Shown here: piece after piece, positions 1 through 7,700 of the stretch | Layout: the number at the start of each line of letters is the position of its first letter | Position numbering within the stretch: the stretch's first letter is position 1 | DNA from: an uncultured Clostridia bacterium | Lineage (GTDB): Bacteria; Bacillota; Clostridia; Christensenellales; Borkfalkiaceae | DNA length: 13,148 bases | Assembly: GCA_900557285.1 (NCBI GenBank) | Contig: USSJ01000007.1 | Span: 1 to 13,148, forward strand | Direction of reading: 5' to 3' | Made by a program: the position numbers and the translations under genes | The notes under the pieces: model-generated | The model's input: the letters and a program-made list of their open reading frames with translations, nothing else | The model's database searches: none | Told to the model about the DNA's origin: nothing

Positions 1-2
1 CG

Positions 3-2225
3 GTAAAAATATATGCGATGCCGACGTTCAATGTGGGGACGGAGAGATCGATCAGTTATAAGGACGCAAAAACGGCAGGAGCTGCCGCGGGAGTGACGGC
101 GCAGGACAGCTTTGGGACATCTTTAACAGTTTCCGTGACGGATGACGGAGGAATGCAGGAGAATCTGGATTACAAGACTTATTCGGTAACGTATACGGCA
201 GAGGATAAGGCTGGAAATACAGCTACGCTTGAATGTGCCGTTACGATCAACGAAGAAGGGAAACCGACGGTAGAAAACATCGATCATACGATGAGCGGCA
301 CATTGCGGGCAGAAGACTGCACTTTTTCGGCCGAGCTTAACGGCGGGAGCGTGGAATCGCTGTATGTTTTGACAGATGATGTATGGGCGGAATTGGATAC
401 GGCGGATTATGAATCGAGCGAGCAAATCGTTCTGAAAGGGGACTGGTTAAAAGGGCAGCCGTTATCGCAGCCCATTCAGATGAAATTAGTGACGGACAGA
501 GGGGAAGCGAAATTTACGCTGACGCTTACGGAGACGACGGAATTTGATATCGTTACAGGCGGGTACGACAACTGGATGTTCAAGATGGGGGAAACAGTGG
601 CTCTTCCTGTTCCCGAGGTGGAAAGTTATCGTGAAATGTCGCCCGAATATTCGGTTTGGAAAGGATCGCAGGAGCTGAGCGTTGCCGACGGGCAAATCAC
701 GGTTCCCGCGGAGGATCAGGATTACGATATCGACATCCGTGTTACGATGACGGACGGTATACGTACATTGGAAGAGATCCGGTTGACAGGCAAAGCGGTA
801 AAAGAGGGCGATATTGTGGATCCGATGTCGAGCAAACAATTTGAAAGCCGGTATACGACAAATGAGAAAATGAATTGGTTTGGGTATGTGAGCGATGAAA
901 TCAACGGTCGTCAGGGAGTTTACAAAGCAATTCCTTCCGAAAATGAAGCATCTTTCACAATCCCTGGATTCGCAGTAGATCGTTCAAAATATGACGTTGT
1001 GGCGTTTGATGTATATTCGGAACAGGGAGTAATGGCATTACAGAATGCCTTTGGCGGTTATATACTTTGCGATGTACATGATAAATTTATCCTTCCCGAC
1101 GGATGGCTGACTGTTTCGTTTGATTTGTGCAATTACGATAAACACAATCAGGACAATCCGGATGTCGGACTGAACATTGAAACTTGGGGAATGGAAATTG
1201 TGATCAAAAACTGGGATTCCAATCATCCTTTTTACGTTTCCAATCTTCGTTTGCTTGCCAAAGGGACGGATGAAGTCAGCAATTTTGAGGGAACGGACGA
1301 TCTTTTTAACGCTCGGTTGCCTGCGATAGAAAACAAGTTTACGGTCAATACGGATACAGAATATGTGAGCAGCGGCAAGCAGTCTTTGCGGTTGACGTCG
1401 AGCACGGCGGCAGGCGTATCGCCGAATCAGGCAGTAAGTTTTGCCGTTCAGGCGCGCGTATTGGACAGCTGGAAAAATCATACTTCGATTTTGGTGGACG
1501 TATACATTGCGGCAGATGACGCCGGCTTCATGAAATTCCATGAAAAAGATACGGGCGTGTGGTGGAAAAATGTCGAGACAGGCGCGGACGAATGCTATGC
1601 AGGCCGCTGGCAGACGATGCGGTTGGATCTGACTGCGGTCACCAAAGATGCGGAGCATATATGGATGTGGTGTGCCGGCAGAGAATCGGATACGAATATT
1701 GCGGACGTCACATATGTTTATATAGATAATATCCGTTTTGAATATTCCAAAGACGACAGCCTGAAAGAGGAGGAATTGCTAAATTTCTCTTCGGAGCGTT
1801 ATTTGGAAAAAATCAATCGTACGAATTTTATCTATGCGGAATATCTTTCGAGCTATGAGGATTCGAACAAGGTGCAAAAGGAAGGCGTGATAAAATTGGA
1901 TCAGGCGACCGCATCGAACTGGGACAGCTTCAGAATAAATTTGTTTGAGGATGTTGCATACGACCAAATCCAAAGCATTACGATCACTTTGTGCGCTTAC
2001 AGCGAGGACGGAACGGGCAGTCAGTTCAATATTGCATTCAACGGCAGCGGAAGTTGGGACGGCTGTATGGTTGCGCAACGGGGTGTGTGGGCCGATTATA
2101 CGTGGGATGCGGCTAAAATCAAGAGCCTCGGCGGTGCTGGAACTGTACTTTCCAGCATCGATATTATGTTTGGTTCCGACACGCCTGTTTATATAGATTC
2201 AGTTACGATTGCTTATGCTGAATAA
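3..2225 (+). CDS. Large secreted multi-module carbohydrate-binding-like protein, 5' end missing
   Basis: The frame is open to the left edge, and the first ATG (18) has no ribosome-binding site, so this is taken as the 3' part of a longer gene. The first ~80 residues look like a bacterial Ig-like (DUF5011/HYR-type) module, with the typical late strand pattern YSVTYTAEDKAGNTA. A second, poorly defined beta-rich stretch follows to about base 800. Three beta-sandwich modules then follow, ending at similar last strands: FYVSNLRL (1230-1253), YVYIDNIRF (1713-1739) and VYIDSVTI (2187-2210). Such endings are typical of jelly-roll carbohydrate-binding modules. No catalytic motif, transmembrane segment or C-terminal anchor is visible. 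The protein ends right after the last module, so any signal peptide or cell-wall anchor must lie upstream. It probably captures extracellular glycan for the transporter and hydrolases downstream; this role is inferred. The GH78 gene starts 28 bases after the stop. Confidence 0.75.
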   Translation, partial: VKIYAMPTFNVGTERSISYKDAKTAGAAAGVTAQDSFGTSLTVSVTDDGGMQENLDYKTYSVTYTAEDKAGNTATLECAVTINEEGKPTVENIDHTMSGTLRAEDCTFSAELNGGSVESLYVLTDDVWAELDTADYESSEQIVLKGDWLKGQPLSQPIQMKLVTDRGEAKFTLTLTETTEFDIVTGGYDNWMFKMGETVALPVPEVESYREMSPEYSVWKGSQELSVADGQITVPAEDQDYDIDIRVTMTDGIRTLEEIRLTGKAVKEGDIVDPMSSKQFESRYTTNEKMNWFGYVSDEINGRQGVYKAIPSENEASFTIPGFAVDRSKYDVVAFDVYSEQGVMALQNAFGGYILCDVHDKFILPDGWLTVSFDLCNYDKHNQDNPDVGLNIETWGMEIVIKNWDSNHPFYVSNLRLLAKGTDEVSNFEGTDDLFNARLPAIENKFTVNTDTEYVSSGKQSLRLTSSTAAGVSPNQAVSFAVQARVLDSWKNHTSILVDVYIAADDAGFMKFHEKDTGVWWKNVETGADECYAGRWQTMRLDLTAVTKDAEHIWMWCAGRESDTNIADVTYVYIDNIRFEYSKDDSLKEEELLNFSSERYLEKINRTNFIYAEYLSSYEDSNKVQKEGVIKLDQATASNWDSFRINLFEDVAYDQIQSITITLCAYSEDGTGSQFNIAFNGSGSWDGCMVAQRGVWADYTWDAAKIKSLGGAGTVLSSIDIMFGSDTPVYIDSVTIAYAE

Positions 2226-2240
2226 AGAATAAACAAAAAA

Positions 2241-2246
2241 GGAAAG
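2241..2246 (+). promoter_or_regulatory. Ribosome-binding site that decides the GH78 start
   Basis: GGAAAG lies 7 bases before the ATG at 2254. A TTG two codons earlier (2248) would be only one base from this site, which is too close. The ATG is therefore preferred over the longer TTG reading. Confidence 0.6.
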
Positions 2247-2253
2247 TTTGGTC

Positions 2254-4266
2254 ATGCGCTCTCAATGGATATGGTATAAAAATGAACTGACCTACTGTTT
2301 GTATAATAAAGTCATGAACCGCCGCAGGGAAAAGAATGTAAAAGTTCTCACTTGCTGGCAACTTCCTCCGGTGTGTCCGTCTGTTAAATTTTTCAGAAGT
2401 TTTGAGCTGAAAAAAAAGACGGTGATCACAGTAAAAGCGAACGGAACGGCATCCGTTCGTGTAGATGATTGTCCGCATTATATGTATGATTTTTGTGATA
2501 CAATTACGTTGGATGCAGGGCAACACAGTTTATTGGTAGAGGTGTACAATCCTGACGATCTGCCCTGTTTGTATGTAAGCGGGGAAGGCTGTGAAAGCGG
2601 AGAACAATGGCAGGCCAATTGCGGCAACGGGAAATGGGTGGTCTGTGAATGTGAAGGGTTTTACGATCAGGAAGTACTTCCTTCCGAATATAAGCTGCCC
2701 GTACGGAAAGTGTATCCCCTTTCGGAAAAGCCGGTAACTTCGTTGAAAGGCGGAACGGTCTACGATTTCGGGAGAGAAATATTTGCGTATCCCGTAATAG
2801 AAGGGATACGGTGCCGCGGGGAAGTAACTGTCAATTACGGAGAAAGCGAAGAAGAAGCGCTGGATTTGGAAAATTCGGAGCAGACAGACATATTTTCCGT
2901 AGGAGATGGATCGGTTTATGTTGCGGGGTTGACGAAGGCTTTTCGATATGTTTACATACCGCAAAATTTGCAGCAGCCTGTGTTTGAAACTTTCTACGGG
3001 CTGGAAGAATATTATCCCTTGCAGTCGCGGGCAAAATTTGTAAGCAACGATGTGCGGCTGAACGAAATTTATAAAATTGCGGAATATACGTTGGAACTTA
3101 CGTCGCGAGAATTTTTTCTGGACGGTTTAAAGCGTGACCGCTGGGTTTGGGCGGGAGACAGTTTGCAAAGCGAATGGATGACCTTTTACAGCTTTTATGA
3201 CAGGGAATTAGTTAAAAAGACATTGATCGCGCTTTTAAGTAAAGGGAAATTCGAGCAGCATATTAACGGCATAATGGATTATTCCTTTTATGTCGTGATC
3301 GCGGTAGGTGAATATTATCGGTATACGGGGGATGAAGTATTTATTGAAGATGTTTATCCTCGCGTGAAAGAGTTGTTTGAGTTTTGTATAAGCCGTGCGA
3401 ACGAAAGAGGTTTTATGCAAAAGGTTGACAACGATTGGGTCTTTATAGATTGGGCAGATTTTCCGAACAACGGAGAGCTTTGTGCGGAGCAAATATTGTT
3501 TTGCGAAGCGATGAAGACGGTCGCAAACATGGAATTATTGCTCGGGATCAAGCAAGGGCAAGAAAGGATGTTTGCCGCGAGGAAATTGAGAAACAAAATT
3601 GAAGAGGTCTTTTGGACAGATAAAGGTTATTTGCACGATTCCGAAGGAGATCTTATAACGCGGTATGGTAACATCTTTACAGTGATATTCGGTAACGGCG
3701 ATGCGCAAAAGCGTAAAACAATTCTTGAAAAAGTTCTTTTAAACGATGCGGTACAGCCGATAACGACGCCATACATGAAATTTTATGAAATGTTTGCGAT
3801 GGCTGAGCTCGGACGGACGGATAAAATGCTGGACGTGATCAGATCTTACTGGGGCGGGATGGTATCCGAAGGAGCCACAACGTTTTGGGAGACATATGAT
3901 CCGGCACTGAAAGGGGCGGATAAATATGCGATGTACGGCCGACGTTTCGGGAAGAGCTTGTGTCATTCCTGGGGCGCAAGTCCGGTGTTTCTCATCGGGA
4001 AATATCTGGTAGGATTACAGCCTCTCGAAGACGGGTATAAATCCTTTTTGTTGCGGCCGTATCTTGACGGAAAGACATTTTTTGACGCGGAAATTCCCGC
4101 CGCGGACGGATTTGTGCGGGTCAGTTATAAGCAAAATACATTGAAGGTGTACTCGTCGGAGGCGCCGGGAAAGCTTATTGCGGGCGGAAAGGAATATCCG
4201 ATAGCGGCCAAGAAGGAGTTTGTTCTCAAAATGAAAGAGGATAAGGCTTATGTTGAAAGTCGTTAA
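2254..4266 (+). CDS. GH78-type alpha-L-rhamnosidase-like six-hairpin glycosidase
   Basis: About 670 residues with no signal peptide, so probably cytoplasmic. The N-terminal ~250 residues are beta-rich, like the sandwich domains before the barrel in GH78. The catalytic (alpha/alpha)6 barrel carries the signature DGLKRDRWVWAGD at residues 290-302. Its acidic positions 290, 295 and 302 match the spacing of the conserved acidic cluster in GH78 rhamnosidases. A second conserved site, TTFWETYDP, places Glu546 as the likely general base, followed by SLCHSWGASP with His571. A short C-terminal beta domain (from about residue 590) contains the typical substrate-product-side pattern LLRPYL. The expected reaction is hydrolysis of terminal alpha-L-rhamnosyl residues from imported oligosaccharides. 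Relatives of this subgroup are often uncharacterised, so the exact sugar is not certain. The gene overlaps the next permease gene by 17 bases, which points to cotranscription and translational coupling. Confidence 0.82.
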   Translation: MRSQWIWYKNELTYCLYNKVMNRRREKNVKVLTCWQLPPVCPSVKFFRSFELKKKTVITVKANGTASVRVDDCPHYMYDFCDTITLDAGQHSLLVEVYNPDDLPCLYVSGEGCESGEQWQANCGNGKWVVCECEGFYDQEVLPSEYKLPVRKVYPLSEKPVTSLKGGTVYDFGREIFAYPVIEGIRCRGEVTVNYGESEEEALDLENSEQTDIFSVGDGSVYVAGLTKAFRYVYIPQNLQQPVFETFYGLEEYYPLQSRAKFVSNDVRLNEIYKIAEYTLELTSREFFLDGLKRDRWVWAGDSLQSEWMTFYSFYDRELVKKTLIALLSKGKFEQHINGIMDYSFYVVIAVGEYYRYTGDEVFIEDVYPRVKELFEFCISRANERGFMQKVDNDWVFIDWADFPNNGELCAEQILFCEAMKTVANMELLLGIKQGQERMFAARKLRNKIEEVFWTDKGYLHDSEGDLITRYGNIFTVIFGNGDAQKRKTILEKVLLNDAVQPITTPYMKFYEMFAMAELGRTDKMLDVIRSYWGGMVSEGATTFWETYDPALKGADKYAMYGRRFGKSLCHSWGASPVFLIGKYLVGLQPLEDGYKSFLLRPYLDGKTFFDAEIPAADGFVRVSYKQNTLKVYSSEAPGKLIAGGKEYPIAAKKEFVLKMKEDKAYVESR

Positions 4267-5158
4267 GAAAAAAAACAGTTTGCGCCGAAAGCTGTTTATT
4301 TTGGGAATGATCACCGTTCCGTTGCTGAATTTTTTAATTTTCTATGTATATGTAAACTTCAATTCCGTTATCATGGCCTTTCAAATCTTGCAAGACGGGG
4401 AAATGGTATGGTCTTTGAAAAACTTTTCATTGTTTTTTGAGCAGGTTTTTGATACGGAGACGGTGCTTTTCGGGGCATTCGGCAATACGATGAAATTTTT
4501 TGCGGTGCAGTTGTTCGTCCTTTTGCCCGCGACTACGTTGATCGGCTATTTTATTTACAAAAAGATTGCGGGATATAAATTTTTCAGGATCATGTTTTTT
4601 GTCCCTACCATTTTGTCGACCGTGTTGCTTACGATTTTATATGCTAACATTATCGGGATAAAAGGGCCTATCGCAAAATTTTATCAGATGCTGTTTTCGA
4701 TGCCGACGGTTCCGGAATTTTTGGCTGATAAAAGATATGCTTTGAACGCAATTATTTGCTATGTGATCTGGACGGGGTTCGGAACAAATCTGATTTTGCT
4801 CAGCGGAGCGATGAACAGGATCCCGAACGAGGTGATCGAGGCGGCGAGATTAGACGGGATCGGGGCTTTTAAGGAACTGACCAGGATCATTCTTCCGATG
4901 GTATGGCCGACGGTGACGACTCTTTTGGTATTTACTTTTGTCGGGATTTTCACGACGTCGGGGCCGATCCTGTTGTTTACGAAAGGAGATTGGGATACGT
5001 ACACGATATCCTATTGGATATTCGAGCAAGTCTATTCCAGCAGCGGAAGATACGAATACGCATCGGCTGTAGGTTTGGTATTCACGTTGGTTGCGCTTCC
5101 TATTGTGTTAGGGGTGAAAAAGCTGATGGAAAGATGGCAAGACAGTGTAGAATATTGA
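4250..5158 (+). CDS. ABC sugar transporter permease, MalF/UgpA type (CUT1)
   Basis: 302 residues with a Lys/Arg-rich cytoplasmic N-terminus and six hydrophobic segments, near residues 15-36, 83-103, 110-135, 160-185, 220-245 and 265-290. The EAA loop that docks the ATPase is clear: EAARLDG at 197-203, followed by the conserved I-LP of the coupling helix region. The long extracellular loop between the first two membrane segments (WSLKNFSLFFEQVF) is typical of MalF-type subunits. Together with the next gene it forms the membrane channel for an oligosaccharide importer of the CUT1 family. The start at 4250 has an AGAGG site at 4236-4240 inside the end of the GH78 gene. No ATPase gene is present in the window, as is usual for Bacillota systems that share an MsmX-like ATPase. 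Confidence 0.92.
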   Translation: MLKVVKKKNSLRRKLFILGMITVPLLNFLIFYVYVNFNSVIMAFQILQDGEMVWSLKNFSLFFEQVFDTETVLFGAFGNTMKFFAVQLFVLLPATTLIGYFIYKKIAGYKFFRIMFFVPTILSTVLLTILYANIIGIKGPIAKFYQMLFSMPTVPEFLADKRYALNAIICYVIWTGFGTNLILLSGAMNRIPNEVIEAARLDGIGAFKELTRIILPMVWPTVTTLLVFTFVGIFTTSGPILLFTKGDWDTYTISYWIFEQVYSSSGRYEYASAVGLVFTLVALPIVLGVKKLMERWQDSVEY

Positions 5159-5170
5159 CGGGTAAAGAAA

Positions 5171-6034
5171 ATGATGAAAAAAAAGATCGTCAAAAAAACA
5201 ATACAGGAGAAAGTCGTTTTCGCAATTGCATTTATACTATTTGTTTTATATGCGTTTACGATATTTTACGCTTTCGCGTTTTTGATCATATCGGCGTTGA
5301 AAACCAACGAAGAATTTGTCTTGCATATGTTTGAACTTCCCAAGCAGTGGCTTTTCGGAAATTTTGTTTCCGCTTTTGAAAAGTTGCAGGTAAGACGGAC
5401 AAATATGTGGGGGATGCTTGTCAACAGTGCGTGGTACACGATCGGCGGCACGCTTCTTTCCGTGGGTTGTGCGACTACGCTGTCGTATGTTGTGAGCAAA
5501 TATTCGTTTTTCGGTAAAAATCTCATTTATGCGATTTCGATTGTGGTGTTGGTGTTGCCGATCGTCGGAAGCCTTCCTGCCACATATAAACTTGTAATGG
5601 GATTGGGGCTGGACAATTCTCCTTTTTATTTAATAGTATTTACATCGGGTTTCGGCTTTAACTTTATAGTGCTTTACGGTTTTTTCCAAAATTTATCCTG
5701 GAGTTATGCCGAAGCCGCATATATTGACGGAGCAACTGATTTTCAGACTTTTATCAAAGTGATGCTGCCGCAGGCTATGCCGGCGATCGTATCGCTGTTG
5801 ATTTTAGCCGCCATCGGGCTTTGGAACGATTATGAAAAGCCGCTTTTGTTTTTGTCGAATTTACCGACATTGTCGGTAGGGTTGTATGAATTTAATATCG
5901 ATATGCAGTATAATGCGGATTATCCTACATTGTTTGCGGGACTGTTTATTTCGGTCATACCGATTCTTGCGGTATTCATATTGTTTCAGGAAACGATCAT
6001 GAGCAACACCGTAGCAGGCGGATTAAAAGGCTGA
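5171..6034 (+). CDS. ABC sugar transporter permease, MalG/UgpE type (CUT1)
   Basis: 287 residues with six membrane segments. The first (about 14-42) follows a basic N-terminus. The EAA loop reads EAAYIDG at 181-187, followed by FIKVMLPQAMP. The C-terminus TVAGGLKG is the usual ending of MalG-type partners. It pairs with the upstream MalF-type permease, and only 12 bases separate the two. The ribosome-binding site is weak (GGGTAAAG before 5171). An ATG directly after the first (5174) is an equally possible start. The binding-protein gene follows after 37 bases. The substrate cannot be read from the sequence; the neighbouring GH78 and GH38 enzymes suggest a rhamnose- or mannose-containing oligosaccharide. 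Confidence 0.92.
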   Translation: MMKKKIVKKTIQEKVVFAIAFILFVLYAFTIFYAFAFLIISALKTNEEFVLHMFELPKQWLFGNFVSAFEKLQVRRTNMWGMLVNSAWYTIGGTLLSVGCATTLSYVVSKYSFFGKNLIYAISIVVLVLPIVGSLPATYKLVMGLGLDNSPFYLIVFTSGFGFNFIVLYGFFQNLSWSYAEAAYIDGATDFQTFIKVMLPQAMPAIVSLLILAAIGLWNDYEKPLLFLSNLPTLSVGLYEFNIDMQYNADYPTLFAGLFISVIPILAVFILFQETIMSNTVAGGLKG

Positions 6035-6071
6035 AATTTTTACGAGTCTATAAAAAAGGAAGGATGGAAAG

Positions 6072-6386
6072 ATGAAAAAAAAGTTGTTGGTGTTTTTATT
6101 GCTTGGGGTATTCATGGCGATGACCTGCCTGCCTTTGGCGGGTTGCGGGAATACGGGGCCGGATCTGAGCAACTATGAAAAAGACAAAATTGTCGAGATC
6201 AGCATATGGAATTCGGGCGGCGGAACGGAATATGTCCAGAATCTTATCGACCGTTACATGGAATTGCATCCGGACACGTATTTATCGATCACGCCTTCGG
6301 GGAACATGAACACGTTTTATGATACGATCACGGCGGGAGCGCGGGCCAACTCTTTTCTTATCATGCGACAAAAAACTATCTCATAG
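6072..6386 (+). CDS. Sugar-binding lipoprotein of the ABC transporter, N-terminal part (interrupted gene)
   Basis: The ATG has a good AAGGAAGG site at 6057-6064. The product opens with a basic, hydrophobic signal peptide and a perfect lipobox, LAGC, with Cys25 as the lipid anchor. It continues with EISIWNSGGG and a following helix typical of family 1 extracellular solute-binding proteins. After residues GARANS (ending at 6353) the sequence stops resembling the family, and the frame hits TAG at 6384-6386. The rest of the binding protein resumes in the same frame after 6410, so this is the front of a single gene and not a short protein. As read, the peptide would lack nearly the whole ligand-binding fold. 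Whether the gene is dead, mis-assembled or rescued during translation is open. Confidence 0.85.
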   Translation: MKKKLLVFLLLGVFMAMTCLPLAGCGNTGPDLSNYEKDKIVEISIWNSGGGTEYVQNLIDRYMELHPDTYLSITPSGNMNTFYDTITAGARANSFLIMRQKTIS

Positions 6387-6410
6387 AGTCATCGGCATTT
6401 CCTGTTGCAT
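6354..6410 (+). other. Extra ~57-base segment with in-frame stop inside the binding-protein gene
   Basis: The frame before (to TCT at 6351-6353) and after (from CTC at 6411) is identical, and joining the two gives ANS-LPDLYFSYGP, a normal solute-binding-protein junction. The 19 intervening codons include the TAG at 6384-6386 and look non-family in this frame. The exact boundaries can slide by a codon or so. ATGCGACA (6363-6370) pairs with TGTTGCAT (6403-6410), eight RNA pairs including one G-U. Inside it, CTAT (6376-6379) pairs with ATAG (6383-6386) around a three-base loop, which places the stop codon in the inner stem. No clear target duplication is seen beyond TCT at each side. The origin is unknown. 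Confidence 0.6.
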
Positions 6411-7685
6411 CTCCCTGATCTGTATTTTTCATACGGGCCGAAGTACAGACAGTATTTTGAAGGGCAATATAAGGATAAAAACTATCTTGAAGATCTGAGC
6501 GACGTGTTGGATTCCACGGCGGCGGGTGAAACGCAGACGATACGGTCCAAATTTACCGACGATATTTTGTCGGAAATCTCGGTGGGGGACAAGGTTTACG
6601 CAACGCCGTGGATCATGTACGGTTCGGGGATCGTGTATAACGTAGCGGAGTTTGAAAAGCATCCCGAATGGAAACTGCCTCGGACGACGAATGAACTGCG
6701 GACTTTGGCTTTGCAGATAAAGGAAAGCGGAAAGACTCCGTTCGTTCATAACAAGAGCAATTATTGGGAATATTTGTGTACGATCTGGTGGGCGCAATAC
6801 AGCGGGACGAGCGCATATAACGATATGTTCCGCAGTGATTTTTATACATATTTCGACAATATGGCAAAATCCGGCTGGGATACGAATGCGGACTTTATCG
6901 ATGAAGGGGTGGAAAAAGCACTTTCCTGCCTGTATTCGCTGATCACGCCGGAAGGATATACGCTTGCGGGTTCCAATTCCACGGACCATACGATTTTACA
7001 GACGCAGTTTTTGGCGGGGGAAGCGATGATGATGCCCAACGGCGGCTGGCTTGAAACGGAAATGTCCAAAAACGGGGAAGATTTGTCGGACAAAAATTTC
7101 CGCATCATGAAGACGCCCGTTCTTTCGGACGTCGTGGATATTTTAGAGATCGATACCGAAGAAGAACTGATCGAGATCATTGATTATATCGATAACGGGG
7201 AGCAGGGAGAAAAACCTGCAAGCGATTCCGACATTGCAAAAGTGCGGGAGATGCGCAACCTTACTTATACGAGCGGCATGGAGACAAACGCATTTGTTCC
7301 GTCCTATGCGGAAGGAAAAGAAACGGCAAAAGATTTTCTGAAATTTGTTTATTCGCAGGAAGGTGCCGAAATCATATTAAATACCAACCATGTGGTACCC
7401 GTTTGGTATGAGGGAGATATTGACGGCATCGATACGGAAGGGTGGTCGGAATTTTCGGTGTCGCATATTGAAAAGCAGGCGTCGGCGGTCTATGTGTATA
7501 AATCGTATACGCATCCGATATTTTACAATACGGCGAGAACGAACGTGTTTTACGAATCGCCTGAAATGAAGTTTACGGCTTCCTATGAAGGCGACAGGGA
7601 AACTGTGGCGGCATTTCTTTCCAGGGAGATCCAGCAGCTCAGCAAAGATTGGGCGCAGTACAAACAGACGGCGGGCCTGAATTGA
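6405..7685 (+). CDS. Sugar-binding lipoprotein of the ABC transporter, C-terminal part (interrupted gene)
   Basis: This in-frame continuation of the 6072 gene is about 425 residues long and carries most of the solute-binding fold. Recognisable parts are DLYFSYGPKYRQYF, KVYATPWIMYGSGIVYN (hinge and ligand-cleft region of family 1 sugar-binding proteins), a Trp/Tyr-rich stretch around YWEYLCTIWWAQYSG suited to stacking on sugar rings, and AKDFLKFVYSQEGAEIIL near the C-terminus. The only possible new start, TTG at 6405, has no ribosome-binding site and would give a protein without a signal peptide, so independent translation is unlikely. The start coordinate marks that codon only for convenience. 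Counted together with the N-terminal part and without the extra segment, the protein would be about 518 residues. The next gene starts 15 bases after the stop, so it remains within the operon. Confidence 0.85.
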   Translation: MHLPDLYFSYGPKYRQYFEGQYKDKNYLEDLSDVLDSTAAGETQTIRSKFTDDILSEISVGDKVYATPWIMYGSGIVYNVAEFEKHPEWKLPRTTNELRTLALQIKESGKTPFVHNKSNYWEYLCTIWWAQYSGTSAYNDMFRSDFYTYFDNMAKSGWDTNADFIDEGVEKALSCLYSLITPEGYTLAGSNSTDHTILQTQFLAGEAMMMPNGGWLETEMSKNGEDLSDKNFRIMKTPVLSDVVDILEIDTEEELIEIIDYIDNGEQGEKPASDSDIAKVREMRNLTYTSGMETNAFVPSYAEGKETAKDFLKFVYSQEGAEIILNTNHVVPVWYEGDIDGIDTEGWSEFSVSHIEKQASAVYVYKSYTHPIFYNTARTNVFYESPEMKFTASYEGDRETVAAFLSREIQQLSKDWAQYKQTAGLN

Positions 7686-7700
7686 AAACGGGAGAAAAAA

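Noticed and set aside
1038-1658. 206-codon reverse-strand open frame
   Set aside because: It lies wholly inside the first gene, has no ribosome-binding site or family resemblance, and is rich in Arg, Ile and Cys as expected of an antisense shadow.
4903-5334. 143-codon + strand frame spanning the junction of the two permease genes
   Set aside because: It overlaps both permeases out of frame, and both permeases have clear EAA loops and membrane segments.
6405-6407. TTG as an independent start for the downstream half of the binding protein
   Set aside because: There is no Shine-Dalgarno sequence upstream, and the product would lack a signal peptide and the first lobe strands.
6354-6410. Transposon or IS remnant as the source of the extra segment
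   Set aside because: It is too short, there are no terminal inverted repeats at its outer edges beyond the imperfect internal stem, and only a trivial TCT flanks it. This is not strong enough to call a mobile element, although a small insertion cannot be excluded.
6429-6989. 186-codon reverse-strand open frame
   Set aside because: It is antisense to the well-supported binding-protein gene, and its product has no recognisable domain.
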